Assembly (NCBI GenBank): GCA_024400455.1
Contig: JAKSMU010000006.1
Span: 1-64,000, forward strand
Direction: 5' to 3'
From: Bacteroidales bacterium
GTDB taxonomy: Bacteria > Bacteroidota > Bacteroidia > Bacteroidales > F082
DNA length: 64,000 nucleotides
Under the pieces are notes generated by a model, which saw only the letters and a list, made by a program, of their open reading frames with translations, was not told where the DNA came from and did not search any database. How positions within the stretch are numbered: the stretch's first letter is position 1; each line of letters starts with the position of its first letter. Shown piece by piece: positions 19,827 through 28,091 of the stretch. The position numbers and the translations under genes are program-made.

Positions 19827-20708
19827 ATGGAACACAAAGCAGGATATGTCAACATTATAGGACGCCCAAATGTGGGCAAGTCAACTCTTATGAATCAGTT
19901 AGTTGGAGAGAAAATCTCCATCATCACATCGAAAGCGCAAACCACACGTCACCGCATTCTGGGCATCGTCAACGGCGACGATTTTCAGATTGTTTTCTCC
20001 GATACGCCCGGAATCATCAAGGATCCGGCCTACAAAATGCACGAAGTGATGAACCAATTCGTCAACGTGGCCATGATTGACGCCGACCTGATTCTTTTCG
20101 TCGTTGACATCACCGACAAGAAGATTGAGGAAAAGACCGTTGAAAAGCTGAAAAAGTCGGAAATTCCCGTCTTTGTCCTTATCAACAAGATTGACCTTTC
20201 AAATCAAGAGGAATTGTCCAAAGCCGTGACGTTTTGGGAACAGGAACTCCCTACCGCAACCGTCTTCCCTATCTCGGCACAGCACAACGCCAACGTGCGG
20301 AACGTGTTTGAGCAGATTCTGACCAAACTGCCCGTTTGCCCGGCTTATTTCCCTAAAGACGAACTCACCGACCGCTCGATGCGCTTCTTTATCACCGAAA
20401 TCATCCGTGAAAAGATACTGCTCAACTACCAGCAAGAGATCCCTTACTGCGTGCAAGTTGACGTGGATTCATACGAGGAAAGCGAAAAGCGCGTCGTCAT
20501 CCGCGCCAGTATTTATGTGGCCCGCGATTCGCAGAAAGCCATCATCATCGGCAAAGGCGGCAGCGCCATCAAGAAGTTAGGCATGTTGGCAAGAACTGAC
20601 ATCGAGGAATTTACAGGCAAGAAGATTTTTCTTGAACTGAATGTGAAAGTCGACAAAGACTGGCGCGACAACGAGACGGAACTGAAACGGTTTGGATACG
20701 AAGCATAG
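19827..20708 (+). CDS. era: GTPase Era
   Basis: 293-residue GTPase that binds 16S rRNA and assists 30S assembly. G1 GRPNVGKST begins at residue 12, G3 DTPG and G4 NKID are present, and a C-terminal KH domain has the GKGG loop (IIIGKGGSAIKKLG). The start MEHKAGYVNIIG is chosen; the frame extends 11 codons upstream but through the probable promoter region. Confidence 0.96.
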   Translation: MEHKAGYVNIIGRPNVGKSTLMNQLVGEKISIITSKAQTTRHRILGIVNGDDFQIVFSDTPGIIKDPAYKMHEVMNQFVNVAMIDADLILFVVDITDKKIEEKTVEKLKKSEIPVFVLINKIDLSNQEELSKAVTFWEQELPTATVFPISAQHNANVRNVFEQILTKLPVCPAYFPKDELTDRSMRFFITEIIREKILLNYQQEIPYCVQVDVDSYEESEKRVVIRASIYVARDSQKAIIIGKGGSAIKKLGMLARTDIEEFTGKKIFLELNVKVDKDWRDNETELKRFGYEA

Positions 20709-20717
20709 CTTTTTCAG

Positions 20718-20777
20718 CCATTAGCCATTGACCGTATTTTAGCAGAACACGACTAATGGCTAAAGGTTAATGGCAAA
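20718..20777. repeat. Intergenic inverted repeat between era and der
   Basis: GCCATTAGCCATTGACC on the left faces TAATGGCTAAAGGTTAATGGC on the right, forming an imperfect hairpin. It may end the era transcript; it has no T tract. The style resembles repeats near 9381 and 28027 but the sequence differs. Confidence 0.55.
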
Positions 20778-20795
20778 TGACTCACAAAAAAATAG

Positions 20796-20803
20796 TATCT
20801 TTG
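20796..20803 (+). promoter_or_regulatory. -7 promoter element of der
   Basis: TATCTTTG followed by C, a full match, 24 nt before the der start. Confidence 0.62.
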
Positions 20804-20827
20804 CAGCAAATTTAAAATCAAACGAAA

Positions 20828-22135
20828 ATGTCAAATATTGTAGCAATTGTGGGGAGACCCAATGTAGGGAAATCAACGCTTTTCAACCGTCTGCTGAAGC
20901 AGCGCATGGCTATCGTGGAAGAGACCAGCGGCGTGACCCGTGACCGTCACTACGGTAAGAGCGATTGGAACGGAAAGGAATTCACCGTCATCGACACTGG
21001 CGGCTATGTGGTAGGGTCAGACGACATCTTCGAAGAAGAGATTCGCAAACAAGTTGACTTGGCCATCGATGAAGCCGATGTCATCATCTTTGCCGTTGAC
21101 GGCGTTGCCGGGCTGCATGTTCTTGATGAAGACGTAGCTCTTATTTTGCGCCAACAGAAAAAACCCGTTCTCGTGGCCGTCAACAAAATCGACGAACCGA
21201 ACAAAACGAATCTGATAGCCGAGTTCTATGGCCTTGGCTTAGGCGACCCATACCCGATTTCAGCCATGACCGGCTCGGGCACCGGTGAATTATTAGACAA
21301 GGTGTGCGAACTGCTGCCAGCAGACACCACCGATTTCAACACCGACCTGCCGCGTTTCACCGTGGTTGGACGCCCGAATGTCGGCAAATCATCGCTCATC
21401 AATGCGTTTCTGGGCACCGACCGTCATATCGTCACCAATATCGCAGGTACCACCCGCGACAGCAACTACACGCGCTACAATGCTTTCGGCATGGATTTCA
21501 TGCTCGTCGACACCGCCGGTTTGCGCAAAAAGAGCAAAGTAGAAGAAGACATTGAGTTCTATTCCGTGCTGCGTTCTATCCGTGCCATCGAAGACTGCGA
21601 TGTGGCCATCCTCATGCTTGACGCCAACAATGGCTTTGAAGCACAAGATATGAACATCTTGCGCTTGATTGAAAAGAACAAGAAAGGTCTTGTGGTTGTC
21701 GTCAACAAATGGGACACCATCGAAAAGGATTCTAATACGCATTTGGCTTTCGAACGTGAAATTTATGAGAAGACTGCACCTTTCACCGACTTCCCGATCA
21801 TTTTCACTTCGGCCATCAACAAGCAACGCATTTACAAGGTTTTGGAGACTGCCCATCAAGTTTACGAAAACCGCGAACGCCGAATCCCTGTCCGCGAGCT
21901 GAACGACAAAATGTTGGAAATCATCGGTTCCGTGCCGCCACCGAGCGCTTCGCGCGGCCGTTATGTGCGCATCAAATACATCACCCAACTGAAGGGCCTT
22001 ACACCTCAATTCATTTTCTTCTGCAACCTGCCTAAGGATGTGAAGGATTCCTACAAGCGTTTCCTGGAAAACAAGATTCGTGAGACTTGGGATTTCAACG
22101 GTGTGCCGATTCAATTGATCTTTAAGGAAAAATAA
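20828..22135 (+). CDS. der: GTPase Der (EngA)
   Basis: 435-residue double GTPase acting in 50S ribosome assembly. The first G domain has GRPNVGKST at residues ~8-16, the second GRPNVGKSS near residue 181. Both are followed by DTGG/DTAG and NKxD motifs, and the C-terminal KH-like domain is basic ([13 protein letters not shown]). Length and order are normal. Confidence 0.97.
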   Translation: MSNIVAIVGRPNVGKSTLFNRLLKQRMAIVEETSGVTRDRHYGKSDWNGKEFTVIDTGGYVVGSDDIFEEEIRKQVDLAIDEADVIIFAVDGVAGLHVLDEDVALILRQQKKPVLVAVNKIDEPNKTNLIAEFYGLGLGDPYPISAMTGSGTGELLDKVCELLPADTTDFNTDLPRFTVVGRPNVGKSSLINAFLGTDRHIVTNIAGTTRDSNYTRYNAFGMDFMLVDTAGLRKKSKVEEDIEFYSVLRSIRAIEDCDVAILMLDANNGFEAQDMNILRLIEKNKKGLVVVVNKWDTIEKDSNTHLAFEREIYEKTAPFTDFPIIFTSAINKQRIYKVLETAHQVYENRERRIPVRELNDKMLEIIGSVPPPSASRGRYVRIKYITQLKGLTPQFIFFCNLPKDVKDSYKRFLENKIRETWDFNGVPIQLIFKEK

Positions 22136-22161
22136 TTGTAGGGGCGCATGCGCCCCTACAA
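22136..22161. repeat. Perfect 26-bp palindrome
   Basis: TTGTAGGGGCGCA and its exact complement TGCGCCCCTACAA sit back to back immediately after the der stop codon. It differs in sequence from the GAGACGCGA palindromes but has the same style (ending CTACA) and position. Probably a member of another dispersed palindrome family. Confidence 0.8.
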
Positions 22162-22177
22162 ATAAGACAATCCCATC

Positions 22178-22567
22178 ATGGACGTCAAGGAAGAAGACAT
22201 CGTAAGAATGGACAAATGGCTGTGGGCCGCGCGGCTTTTCAAGACGCGCTCGCTGGCTGCCGATGCCATCAAAGGAGGCAAGGTTAAAATGAACGACACT
22301 GCCGTAAAGCCTTCGCGCGAAGTGAAGGTCGACGACATCATTCAAGTTCAGATTGAACAATTGCACAAGGTGGTACAAGTGAAAACCGTAGTGAAAAACC
22401 GTGTCTCGCCAAAACAAGTCCCCGAAGTCTACACCGATTTGACACCGAAAGAGGAATACGAGCGCATTGAATTCATGCACGCATACAAAGCCGAATACCG
22501 CGACCGCGGTGCCGGACGTCCGACCAAGAAAGAGCGTCGGTTGATTGAGAAGATGAAAGACCTCTGA
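22178..22567 (+). CDS. S4-domain RNA-binding protein, Hsp15-like
   Basis: 129 residues. The S4 fold is visible at residues ~8-60 (MDKWLWAARLFKTRSLAADA, then GGKVKMNDTAVKPSREVKVDD). The tail is basic (RPTKKERRLIEKMKDL), as in HslR/Hsp15, a heat-shock factor that binds stalled 50S-peptidyl-tRNA complexes. It follows der, so ribosome-related work fits. Confidence 0.85.
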   Translation: MDVKEEDIVRMDKWLWAARLFKTRSLAADAIKGGKVKMNDTAVKPSREVKVDDIIQVQIEQLHKVVQVKTVVKNRVSPKQVPEVYTDLTPKEEYERIEFMHAYKAEYRDRGAGRPTKKERRLIEKMKDL

Positions 22568-22984
22568 TTACTCGCCGTAATCGTCCTCACGAATCAGATA
22601 ACCCTGTTCGTCGTAGAATTTCCATTTGCCACAATGTTCGCCTTCCTTATAGAAGCCTTCCATATAAAGCTGGCCCGTGGAATAATACACCGTTGATGCA
22701 CCCGTGCGCTTACCATCTTTGAAATAGCCCAGCACTTGCAATTTTCCATCCGGGAAATAGGCGCGCCATTCACCATCCTCCACATCGTTCTTGATGCCAC
22801 CTTCTTTATAAACTTGACCGCTTTGGTAATATTCGGTCTGTTTCACGCACTCGCCATTTTTGTTGTAATAACGCACAAGTTGAGGTTGGCCACTCGGGAA
22901 TGAGACTTCAACTTTCTCCGTCAATTTGGTGCTGCAGCAAGAAAAAGTCAAGAGGGCAACGAGGATGAAAAGTATTTTCTTCAT
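22568..22984 (-). CDS. MORN-type repeat lipoprotein
   Basis: 138 residues with lipobox LLTFSC (tandem Cys). The mature part has repeated text of the type YYxxGxxxxEGxxKxGxxxGxWxxY, for example QTEYYQSGQVYKEGGIKN and YYSTGQLYMEGFYKEGEHCG. This is the MORN_2/YwqK pattern, often labelled antitoxin without proof. The start at 22984 gives the signal peptide; the frame is open further upstream. It ends adjoining the Hsp15-like gene on the other strand and begins 25 nt after pyrC. Confidence 0.8.
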   Translation of the reverse strand: MKKILFILVALLTFSCCSTKLTEKVEVSFPSGQPQLVRYYNKNGECVKQTEYYQSGQVYKEGGIKNDVEDGEWRAYFPDGKLQVLGYFKDGKRTGASTVYYSTGQLYMEGFYKEGEHCGKWKFYDEQGYLIREDDYGE

Positions 22985-23009
22985 ATTTTGTAATTTATTG
23001 ATTCTATAT

Positions 23010-24386
23010 TTACCGATTAAAACGCAAGGCTTCTCCCCTACTGTCTTCGTTGAAAACGCCGTTTTCGTAGACGAGATTGCCATTGACGAAAGTATGCGTC
23101 ACTTTGCCCGGCAAGATTTCGCCATGATAAGGCGTCCAGCCACACTTGTAAAGCACCGTATCGTCGCTCACCAACTGGTTGGCTTCCAAATCAAGTAGGA
23201 CAAGGTCAGCAAAATAACCTTCGCGGATAAAGCCTCTATGGTCAATCTGATAAATGATTGCAGGGTTATGACACATCTTCTCGACAATTTGCTCTAAGCT
23301 CATCCAACCCATGCTGCGCAGACGCAACATCAGCGGAAGCGAATGCTGGATGGACGGAAAACCTGATGGACAGGTGAAATAATCATCAGTGAATTTCTCT
23401 TCCTTTGCATGAGGCGCATGATCGGTACCGATGGTATCGATGGTGCCATCGCAAAGCGCTTCAAGCAAAGCGGCACGGTCGGCTTCGGACTTCACGGCAG
23501 GATTACATTTCATGCGGAAGCCCTTTTCCTGATAGTAATCGCTGTGCAAGCAGAGGTAATGCGGACAGGTCTCAGCTGTTATTTTCTTGTATGCTAGCGG
23601 AATATCATTTGTAAAGAGCGCCAATTCATCAATGGTTGAGATGTGCATGATGTGCAAACGCGCACCCGTCTTCTCCGCCATTTCTACAGCCCGTAATGAT
23701 GACTTGAAACAAGCCTCAGCCGTGCGGATGAGCGGATGTATGGTGGCTTCCGACTTGGCGCCACTTTCCTCAATCATCATCTTATAGAGTTCCATATTCT
23801 TGCGAATGATGGTTTCATCCTCGCAATGTGCCGCAATCAGGCAGGGCGACTCGCTGAAAATGCGTTGCAAAGCCGCATCATCATCAACGAGCATGTTGCC
23901 CGTGCTAGAGCCCATGAACACCTTGATGCCACAAACACGGGTCGGGTCGGTCTTTACCACCTCGTCGATATTCGTATTGTTGGCACCGAGATAGAAAGAA
24001 AAGTTGGCCAAGGACTTTTCGGCAGCAAGGTCAAATTTCTGCTGCAAGAGTTCCTGTGTCAAGGTCTGCGGATTTGTGTTGGGCATATCCATGAAGGAAG
24101 TCACGCCACCAGCAACGGCAGCACGGCTTTCGGTGAAGATGTCGCCTTTTTGCGTCAAGCCTGGCTCACGGAAATGCACGTGCTCATCGATGATGCCTGG
24201 CAAAAGGTATTTCCCTTCGGCATCGATTTCAACTGCACCGACGACTTTAAGCAGCTCCTCGATAATCGGATCCGACATTTCCTCTTCACGGATAATTTTG
24301 GCAATCTTTCCGTCGGAAACAAAAACACTTGCCACGAAGGATTCACCCTCGTTGACAAGCGTTGCGTTTTTTATGATGTAATCCAT
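23010..24386 (-). CDS. pyrC: Dihydroorotase (class I type)
   Basis: 458-residue amidohydrolase of pyrimidine synthesis, closing N-carbamoyl-aspartate to dihydroorotate. Metal ligands appear as DEHVHFREPG (His69, His71), the Lys in GIKVFMGSSTG that is carbamylated in relatives, AAHCED, HIMHIS and the catalytic Asp in GTDHAPH. A conserved LLPGIID precedes the HxH. Allantoinase or hydantoinase activity is a less likely alternative. It sits 2 nt after the Dpm1-like gene and is likely in its operon. Confidence 0.92.
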   Translation of the reverse strand: MDYIIKNATLVNEGESFVASVFVSDGKIAKIIREEEMSDPIIEELLKVVGAVEIDAEGKYLLPGIIDEHVHFREPGLTQKGDIFTESRAAVAGGVTSFMDMPNTNPQTLTQELLQQKFDLAAEKSLANFSFYLGANNTNIDEVVKTDPTRVCGIKVFMGSSTGNMLVDDDAALQRIFSESPCLIAAHCEDETIIRKNMELYKMMIEESGAKSEATIHPLIRTAEACFKSSLRAVEMAEKTGARLHIMHISTIDELALFTNDIPLAYKKITAETCPHYLCLHSDYYQEKGFRMKCNPAVKSEADRAALLEALCDGTIDTIGTDHAPHAKEEKFTDDYFTCPSGFPSIQHSLPLMLRLRSMGWMSLEQIVEKMCHNPAIIYQIDHRGFIREGYFADLVLLDLEANQLVSDDTVLYKCGWTPYHGEILPGKVTHTFVNGNLVYENGVFNEDSRGEALRFNR

Positions 24387-24388
24387 AT

Positions 24389-25126
24389 TTATTTCGCCTT
24401 AGGTTTGATCTGTCCCGTCATGCCGCGCCAACGCAGGTTGATGACACCGAAAATAGCTTCGCGGAAAATGCCTTTACTCATCTTCGAGGTGCCTTCGCGA
24501 CGGTCGGTGAAGATAATCGGCACTTCCTCGATGGTGAAACCGAGTTTCCAGGCCGTATATTTCATTTCAATCTGGAAGGCATAGCCCCAGAATTTCACTC
24601 TGTCGAAATCAATGGTTTCAAGCACCTTGCGTGTATAGCAGACGAATCCGGCAGTGGTGTCGCGCACTTTCATTCGGGTGACGAAACGCACGTATGCTGA
24701 AGCGTAATACGACATCAGCACGCGACCCATCGGCCAGTTGACCACATTGACGCCCGTCTTGTAGCGCGAGCCAACCGCGAGGTCAGCGCCATTGGCGCAA
24801 GCATCGTGCAGACGCGACAAGTCATCAGGATTGTGCGAGAAGTCGGCATCCATTTCAAAGACATACTGGTAATCGCGTTCCAAAGCCCATTTGAAACCCG
24901 TGATGTAAGCCGTTCCGAGACCTAACTTGCCCGCACGCTGAATCATGAAAAGCTTGTCAGGAAACTCATTCATAAGGCCTTTCACGATGTCGGCGGTGCC
25001 GTCGGGACTATTGTCGTCGATAATCAGGATATCGAAAGCCATCGGGAGATTGAACACGTAACGGATGATTCTCTCGATGTTTTCCTTTTCCTTGTAGGTA
25101 GGGATGATTACTAAATTCTCTGCCAT
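24389..25126 (-). CDS. Polyprenol monophosphomannose synthase-like glycosyltransferase (GT2)
   Basis: 245 residues, GT2 fold. It starts NLVIIPTYKEKENIERII, with IIDDNSPDGTADIV and the metal motif MDADFSHNP (DAD). The C-terminal part has RDTTAGFVCYTRKVLE and DRREGTSKMSKGI. This matches bacterial Dpm1-like enzymes that move a sugar, usually mannose from GDP-mannose, to polyprenyl phosphate. There is no membrane domain. The enzyme probably feeds a glycan or protein-glycosylation pathway. Confidence 0.87.
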   Translation of the reverse strand: MAENLVIIPTYKEKENIERIIRYVFNLPMAFDILIIDDNSPDGTADIVKGLMNEFPDKLFMIQRAGKLGLGTAYITGFKWALERDYQYVFEMDADFSHNPDDLSRLHDACANGADLAVGSRYKTGVNVVNWPMGRVLMSYYASAYVRFVTRMKVRDTTAGFVCYTRKVLETIDFDRVKFWGYAFQIEMKYTAWKLGFTIEEVPIIFTDRREGTSKMSKGIFREAIFGVINLRWRGMTGQIKPKAK

Positions 25127-25159
25127 AGGTGATTTATTTGCTTATTTCCATAGAAACTG

Positions 25160-25167
25160 CAAAGGTC
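25160..25167 (-). promoter_or_regulatory. Possible -7 element of the GT2-pyrC-lipoprotein unit
   Basis: On the minus strand GACCTTTG followed by C, one mismatch to TAnnTTTG, 34 nt upstream of the start. Confidence 0.35.
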
Positions 25168-25223
25168 TGAAAAAATTGCGAATGAAAAGCAATATTGGAG
25201 AAAATTTGAGCAAGATAAAAATC

Positions 25224-25252
25224 AAAAAAAGCCGCCCCGAAGGACGGCTTTC
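25224..25252 (-). terminator. Terminator of the DUF5689-type lipoprotein gene
   Basis: On the minus strand AAAGCCGTCC and GGGCGGCTTT form a stem around a TTCG loop, followed by T residues. It lies 22 nt after the gene end. Confidence 0.82.
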
Positions 25253-25274
25253 TTTGATGATAAAGTTACACTCA

Positions 25275-27965
25275 TTACTCATCCACCACAAAGTTTTTCA
25301 CTTCCCAAGCGCCGCAATGGTCTTCCGTGCTGGAGTATTTGAACGCAATGGTTACATTTTGGCCTGCATAAGCACTCAAATCCGCAGTTGCATTCACGAA
25401 AGTCCAGTTGGAATTATGGTCAGGCCATGTGCCGACGTTCAATTCCGTCCATGAAGCCGTAGCGACATCACCTGCATAATCGGTAGAAACCATCACAAAG
25501 AAATAACCCTGCGGAGCAGCAAAGTTTGCTGCATGGTCGAACTTCAGCGTTGCAGTGCTAACTCCCGACAAATCGATGGCGGGCGAAACGAGCCAGCTTT
25601 CCGATGCATTGGAATGTTGATAGTAGCCGTTTGCTTTCATACATGCATAGCTCGAAACATGAGACCACACATAGGACAGTCCGCTAGGCATCGAAACATC
25701 CTTAATGGCGAAGGCTCCCTGACCATTGGCAAAAGTCTCAGAGAAAATAGCCTCTCCTGGAGTCGGAGGCTCGGGAGGCGTTGGCGTGCCACCTCCTTCA
25801 AACACAAAGTCGGAAGCTGTACCAGGGCTATCAAGACCTGATCGTCCGAAAGCATTTTTCAAAGTGCCATTTACGATAAGTTGCAAGCCAAGATTGTCGG
25901 GATGTTCTATCAGATTGACTTGTGAACGGAGGGCGGAACCTGAAGGCATTTTTACTATCAGGCAATTGGCGACCTCGTTACACGAGGCATCGTCAGCAAT
26001 CAGCACATTGGTAGCGCGACCAAATGGTGCAGACCAATCAATGTCATCATTAGAAGTGACCGTATTGTGGGCATCTCCACTCTTTACAGCACCTACGATA
26101 TAGCCTTTTACCCAAGCGACAACATTATTGCCTTGCAAACCGATGCCTGCAGCCACGTTATATGGGTCATTGGCAGTGCCGTTACCTTCTCCTTGTCCAG
26201 GGTCGGGCGGTGTGTCACCACCAGCTTCGCCTTCTTCCACGGTGATATACTTCACTTCAAAAGTGCGCGACTGTGAATCATCGGAAATGTATTTGATGGC
26301 TACAATAACAGTCTGTCCGATAAATTCATCCAGACTGGTTTCAACGGTCTTGAAATCATTCCAATTCGAAGTGTTCGGATAACTTGCCGACATCTGTTTC
26401 CATGTTGCAGTCGTTGGGTCTGAGCCATAGACATAATCCGTTGAGACCTGAAGCGTTACATCGTTGGCAAGACTTGTCTGGTATTGCGCCACATAGTTCA
26501 CCGCAACCTTGGCATGGTTGACGCCCGTAATTGCCACTGGAGAAGAATACAACCAGTCTTCGTTGGCATGTGAACTGCCTGAATAACCACTCATCTTTGC
26601 CGTAGAATGGTCGATAATCCATTCTTCATCACCTGTGACGCTATAAGTGCCGTATGTGCCCATTGCCGAACTGAAATCCTGCGTATAAGGCATAGCCTGA
26701 ACTTCGCCGCCTGGGCCCGGGGTCGGTCCTGGAGGAGGCGTTGGGCCGCTGCCTTCCTGAATGAGGATGCTCTTGATTTCAAGCGTGCCAGCCTTGACAT
26801 CCGTTGAAAGGTATCTCACAGCCAAATTGACTTTTTGACCCACAAACTGCGAAAGGTCGGCGGTTGTCGTAGCGAATGTATACCAATCTTGACTTTCCGA
26901 CCAAGCAAACGGAACACTGGTCCATGAAGCCGAATTCGGATCATTACCTGAGATATAATCAGATGAAACCAAAATAGTGATGTCGTTATTGATGTTGCTA
27001 AAAAAGCGTGCAACATAGGTCATTGTCACACATGCAGCAGATATATTTTCCAATGAAAAACGAGATGAAATCAGCCAGTCTTCGTTAGCATAATTGGTGT
27101 TGCCGACATAGCCAGTCATTTTTGCTGTTTCATAGTCAATTATCCATTTCTGATCACCTAAGACATCGTAAGTAGTATATGAGCCAAATGAAGAAACGAA
27201 ATCCTGATAGTAAGGCAATTCTCCTGTAGGATGATAGCCGTCAAACTTCAATTCCCTTGCCGAACGGATAAGCAGCTGCCATGTGGAATTATAAATGGAG
27301 GCGATGGCTATCATTTCGCCAGTGCCCTGCGGCAGGCTGTCGTTGGCGAAATTAGCATAATTGCTGGTGCGTACTATGACCGTCTTGGAATAATCCACCG
27401 GGTCCAACAAGGTGCGGTTGCCGTAGGTGGTAGGATCAGCGAAGGTGTTCTTTTCGGTGAACATCACGTTGCTGAGCTTCACGAGAGCTCCAGGATAGAC
27501 ATTGCCAGCGCAAATCTCGGCAATGGTGGTTTCCAGAGGTTCAATCGGCTGGTTGTTGGCCTCGATGATGATGTGGCCATCAGGTTCGAAATTGCTCAGT
27601 TGCGGGAGACCGTTGTACAAAGCATAGGTTACGCCTTTCAGGTAGATGCGGACACGGTCGCCGATGCGGACACCCGAAGTGGCATTCAGATAAAGTTCGA
27701 TGGCTTTGCCCGTCTCTGGGTCTTGCAAAAAAGCAGCCTTGTAGAGGTTGCCGGAGACTTCGTCGGCGGTAATGGTACCGCGGACCGATGCGTCTTCATT
27801 AAAGACAAAACCTGATTCCAAAGCAAGAATCTGGTCAATGGTGTAGACTTGTCCGAGAGGCAAATCCTGAATCGGAGGCACGTCATACTGATCCTTCTTG
27901 CACGAAGTGAACAGCACGCCCAACAAGGCAAGAAGCATGAAACTGCGGTTTAGTAATCTTTTCAT
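25275..27965 (-). CDS. Multi-domain lipoprotein (DUF5689-type, three adhesin-like modules)
   Basis: 896 residues, lipobox LFTSC followed by KKD. Residues ~30-245 look like a DUF5689 domain with an OB-like core (ASVRGTITADEVSGNLYKA). Two closely similar ~155-residue modules follow (about 248-405 and 425-580), each with ANEDWL and a VSTDY-type strand, of choice-of-anchor-J kind. Next comes a DUF6359-like OB domain (about 595-730, YIVGAVKSGDA) and a third, more divergent J module to the end. Probably a surface-exposed binding lipoprotein. It follows the TonB receptor gene by 126 nt. Confidence 0.78.
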   Translation of the reverse strand: MKRLLNRSFMLLALLGVLFTSCKKDQYDVPPIQDLPLGQVYTIDQILALESGFVFNEDASVRGTITADEVSGNLYKAAFLQDPETGKAIELYLNATSGVRIGDRVRIYLKGVTYALYNGLPQLSNFEPDGHIIIEANNQPIEPLETTIAEICAGNVYPGALVKLSNVMFTEKNTFADPTTYGNRTLLDPVDYSKTVIVRTSNYANFANDSLPQGTGEMIAIASIYNSTWQLLIRSARELKFDGYHPTGELPYYQDFVSSFGSYTTYDVLGDQKWIIDYETAKMTGYVGNTNYANEDWLISSRFSLENISAACVTMTYVARFFSNINNDITILVSSDYISGNDPNSASWTSVPFAWSESQDWYTFATTTADLSQFVGQKVNLAVRYLSTDVKAGTLEIKSILIQEGSGPTPPPGPTPGPGGEVQAMPYTQDFSSAMGTYGTYSVTGDEEWIIDHSTAKMSGYSGSSHANEDWLYSSPVAITGVNHAKVAVNYVAQYQTSLANDVTLQVSTDYVYGSDPTTATWKQMSASYPNTSNWNDFKTVETSLDEFIGQTVIVAIKYISDDSQSRTFEVKYITVEEGEAGGDTPPDPGQGEGNGTANDPYNVAAGIGLQGNNVVAWVKGYIVGAVKSGDAHNTVTSNDDIDWSAPFGRATNVLIADDASCNEVANCLIVKMPSGSALRSQVNLIEHPDNLGLQLIVNGTLKNAFGRSGLDSPGTASDFVFEGGGTPTPPEPPTPGEAIFSETFANGQGAFAIKDVSMPSGLSYVWSHVSSYACMKANGYYQHSNASESWLVSPAIDLSGVSTATLKFDHAANFAAPQGYFFVMVSTDYAGDVATASWTELNVGTWPDHNSNWTFVNATADLSAYAGQNVTIAFKYSSTEDHCGAWEVKNFVVDE

Positions 27966-28026
27966 TGTATGTAGTTTTAATATTGATTTTTCCTATTGTT
28001 ATTAAAGGTTCTCAGTTATCAGTTTA

Positions 28027-28071
28027 CAGTTATCGGTTTTCGGTTCACTGACGACTGAAAACCGATAACTG
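28027..28071. repeat. Inverted repeat between the TonB receptor and lipoprotein genes
   Basis: CAGTTATCGGTTTTC (28027-28041) and GAAAACCGATAACTG (28057-28071) form a perfect 15-bp stem. Partial direct repeats of TCAGTTATCAGTTT/AACTGAAAACTGAAAACC lie outside it. There is no T tract, so it may be an attenuator or mRNA-stability hairpin between two co-transcribed genes. Confidence 0.7.
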
Positions 28072-28091
28072 AAAACTGAAAACCATTAGAC

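Noticed and set aside
21389..22480. 363-codon minus-strand open frame opposite der and the Hsp15-like gene
   Set aside because: It runs antisense across two clear genes, has no family resemblance and arises from their codon use.
23736..24584. 282-codon plus-strand open frame opposite pyrC
   Set aside because: Antisense shadow of a well-supported gene.
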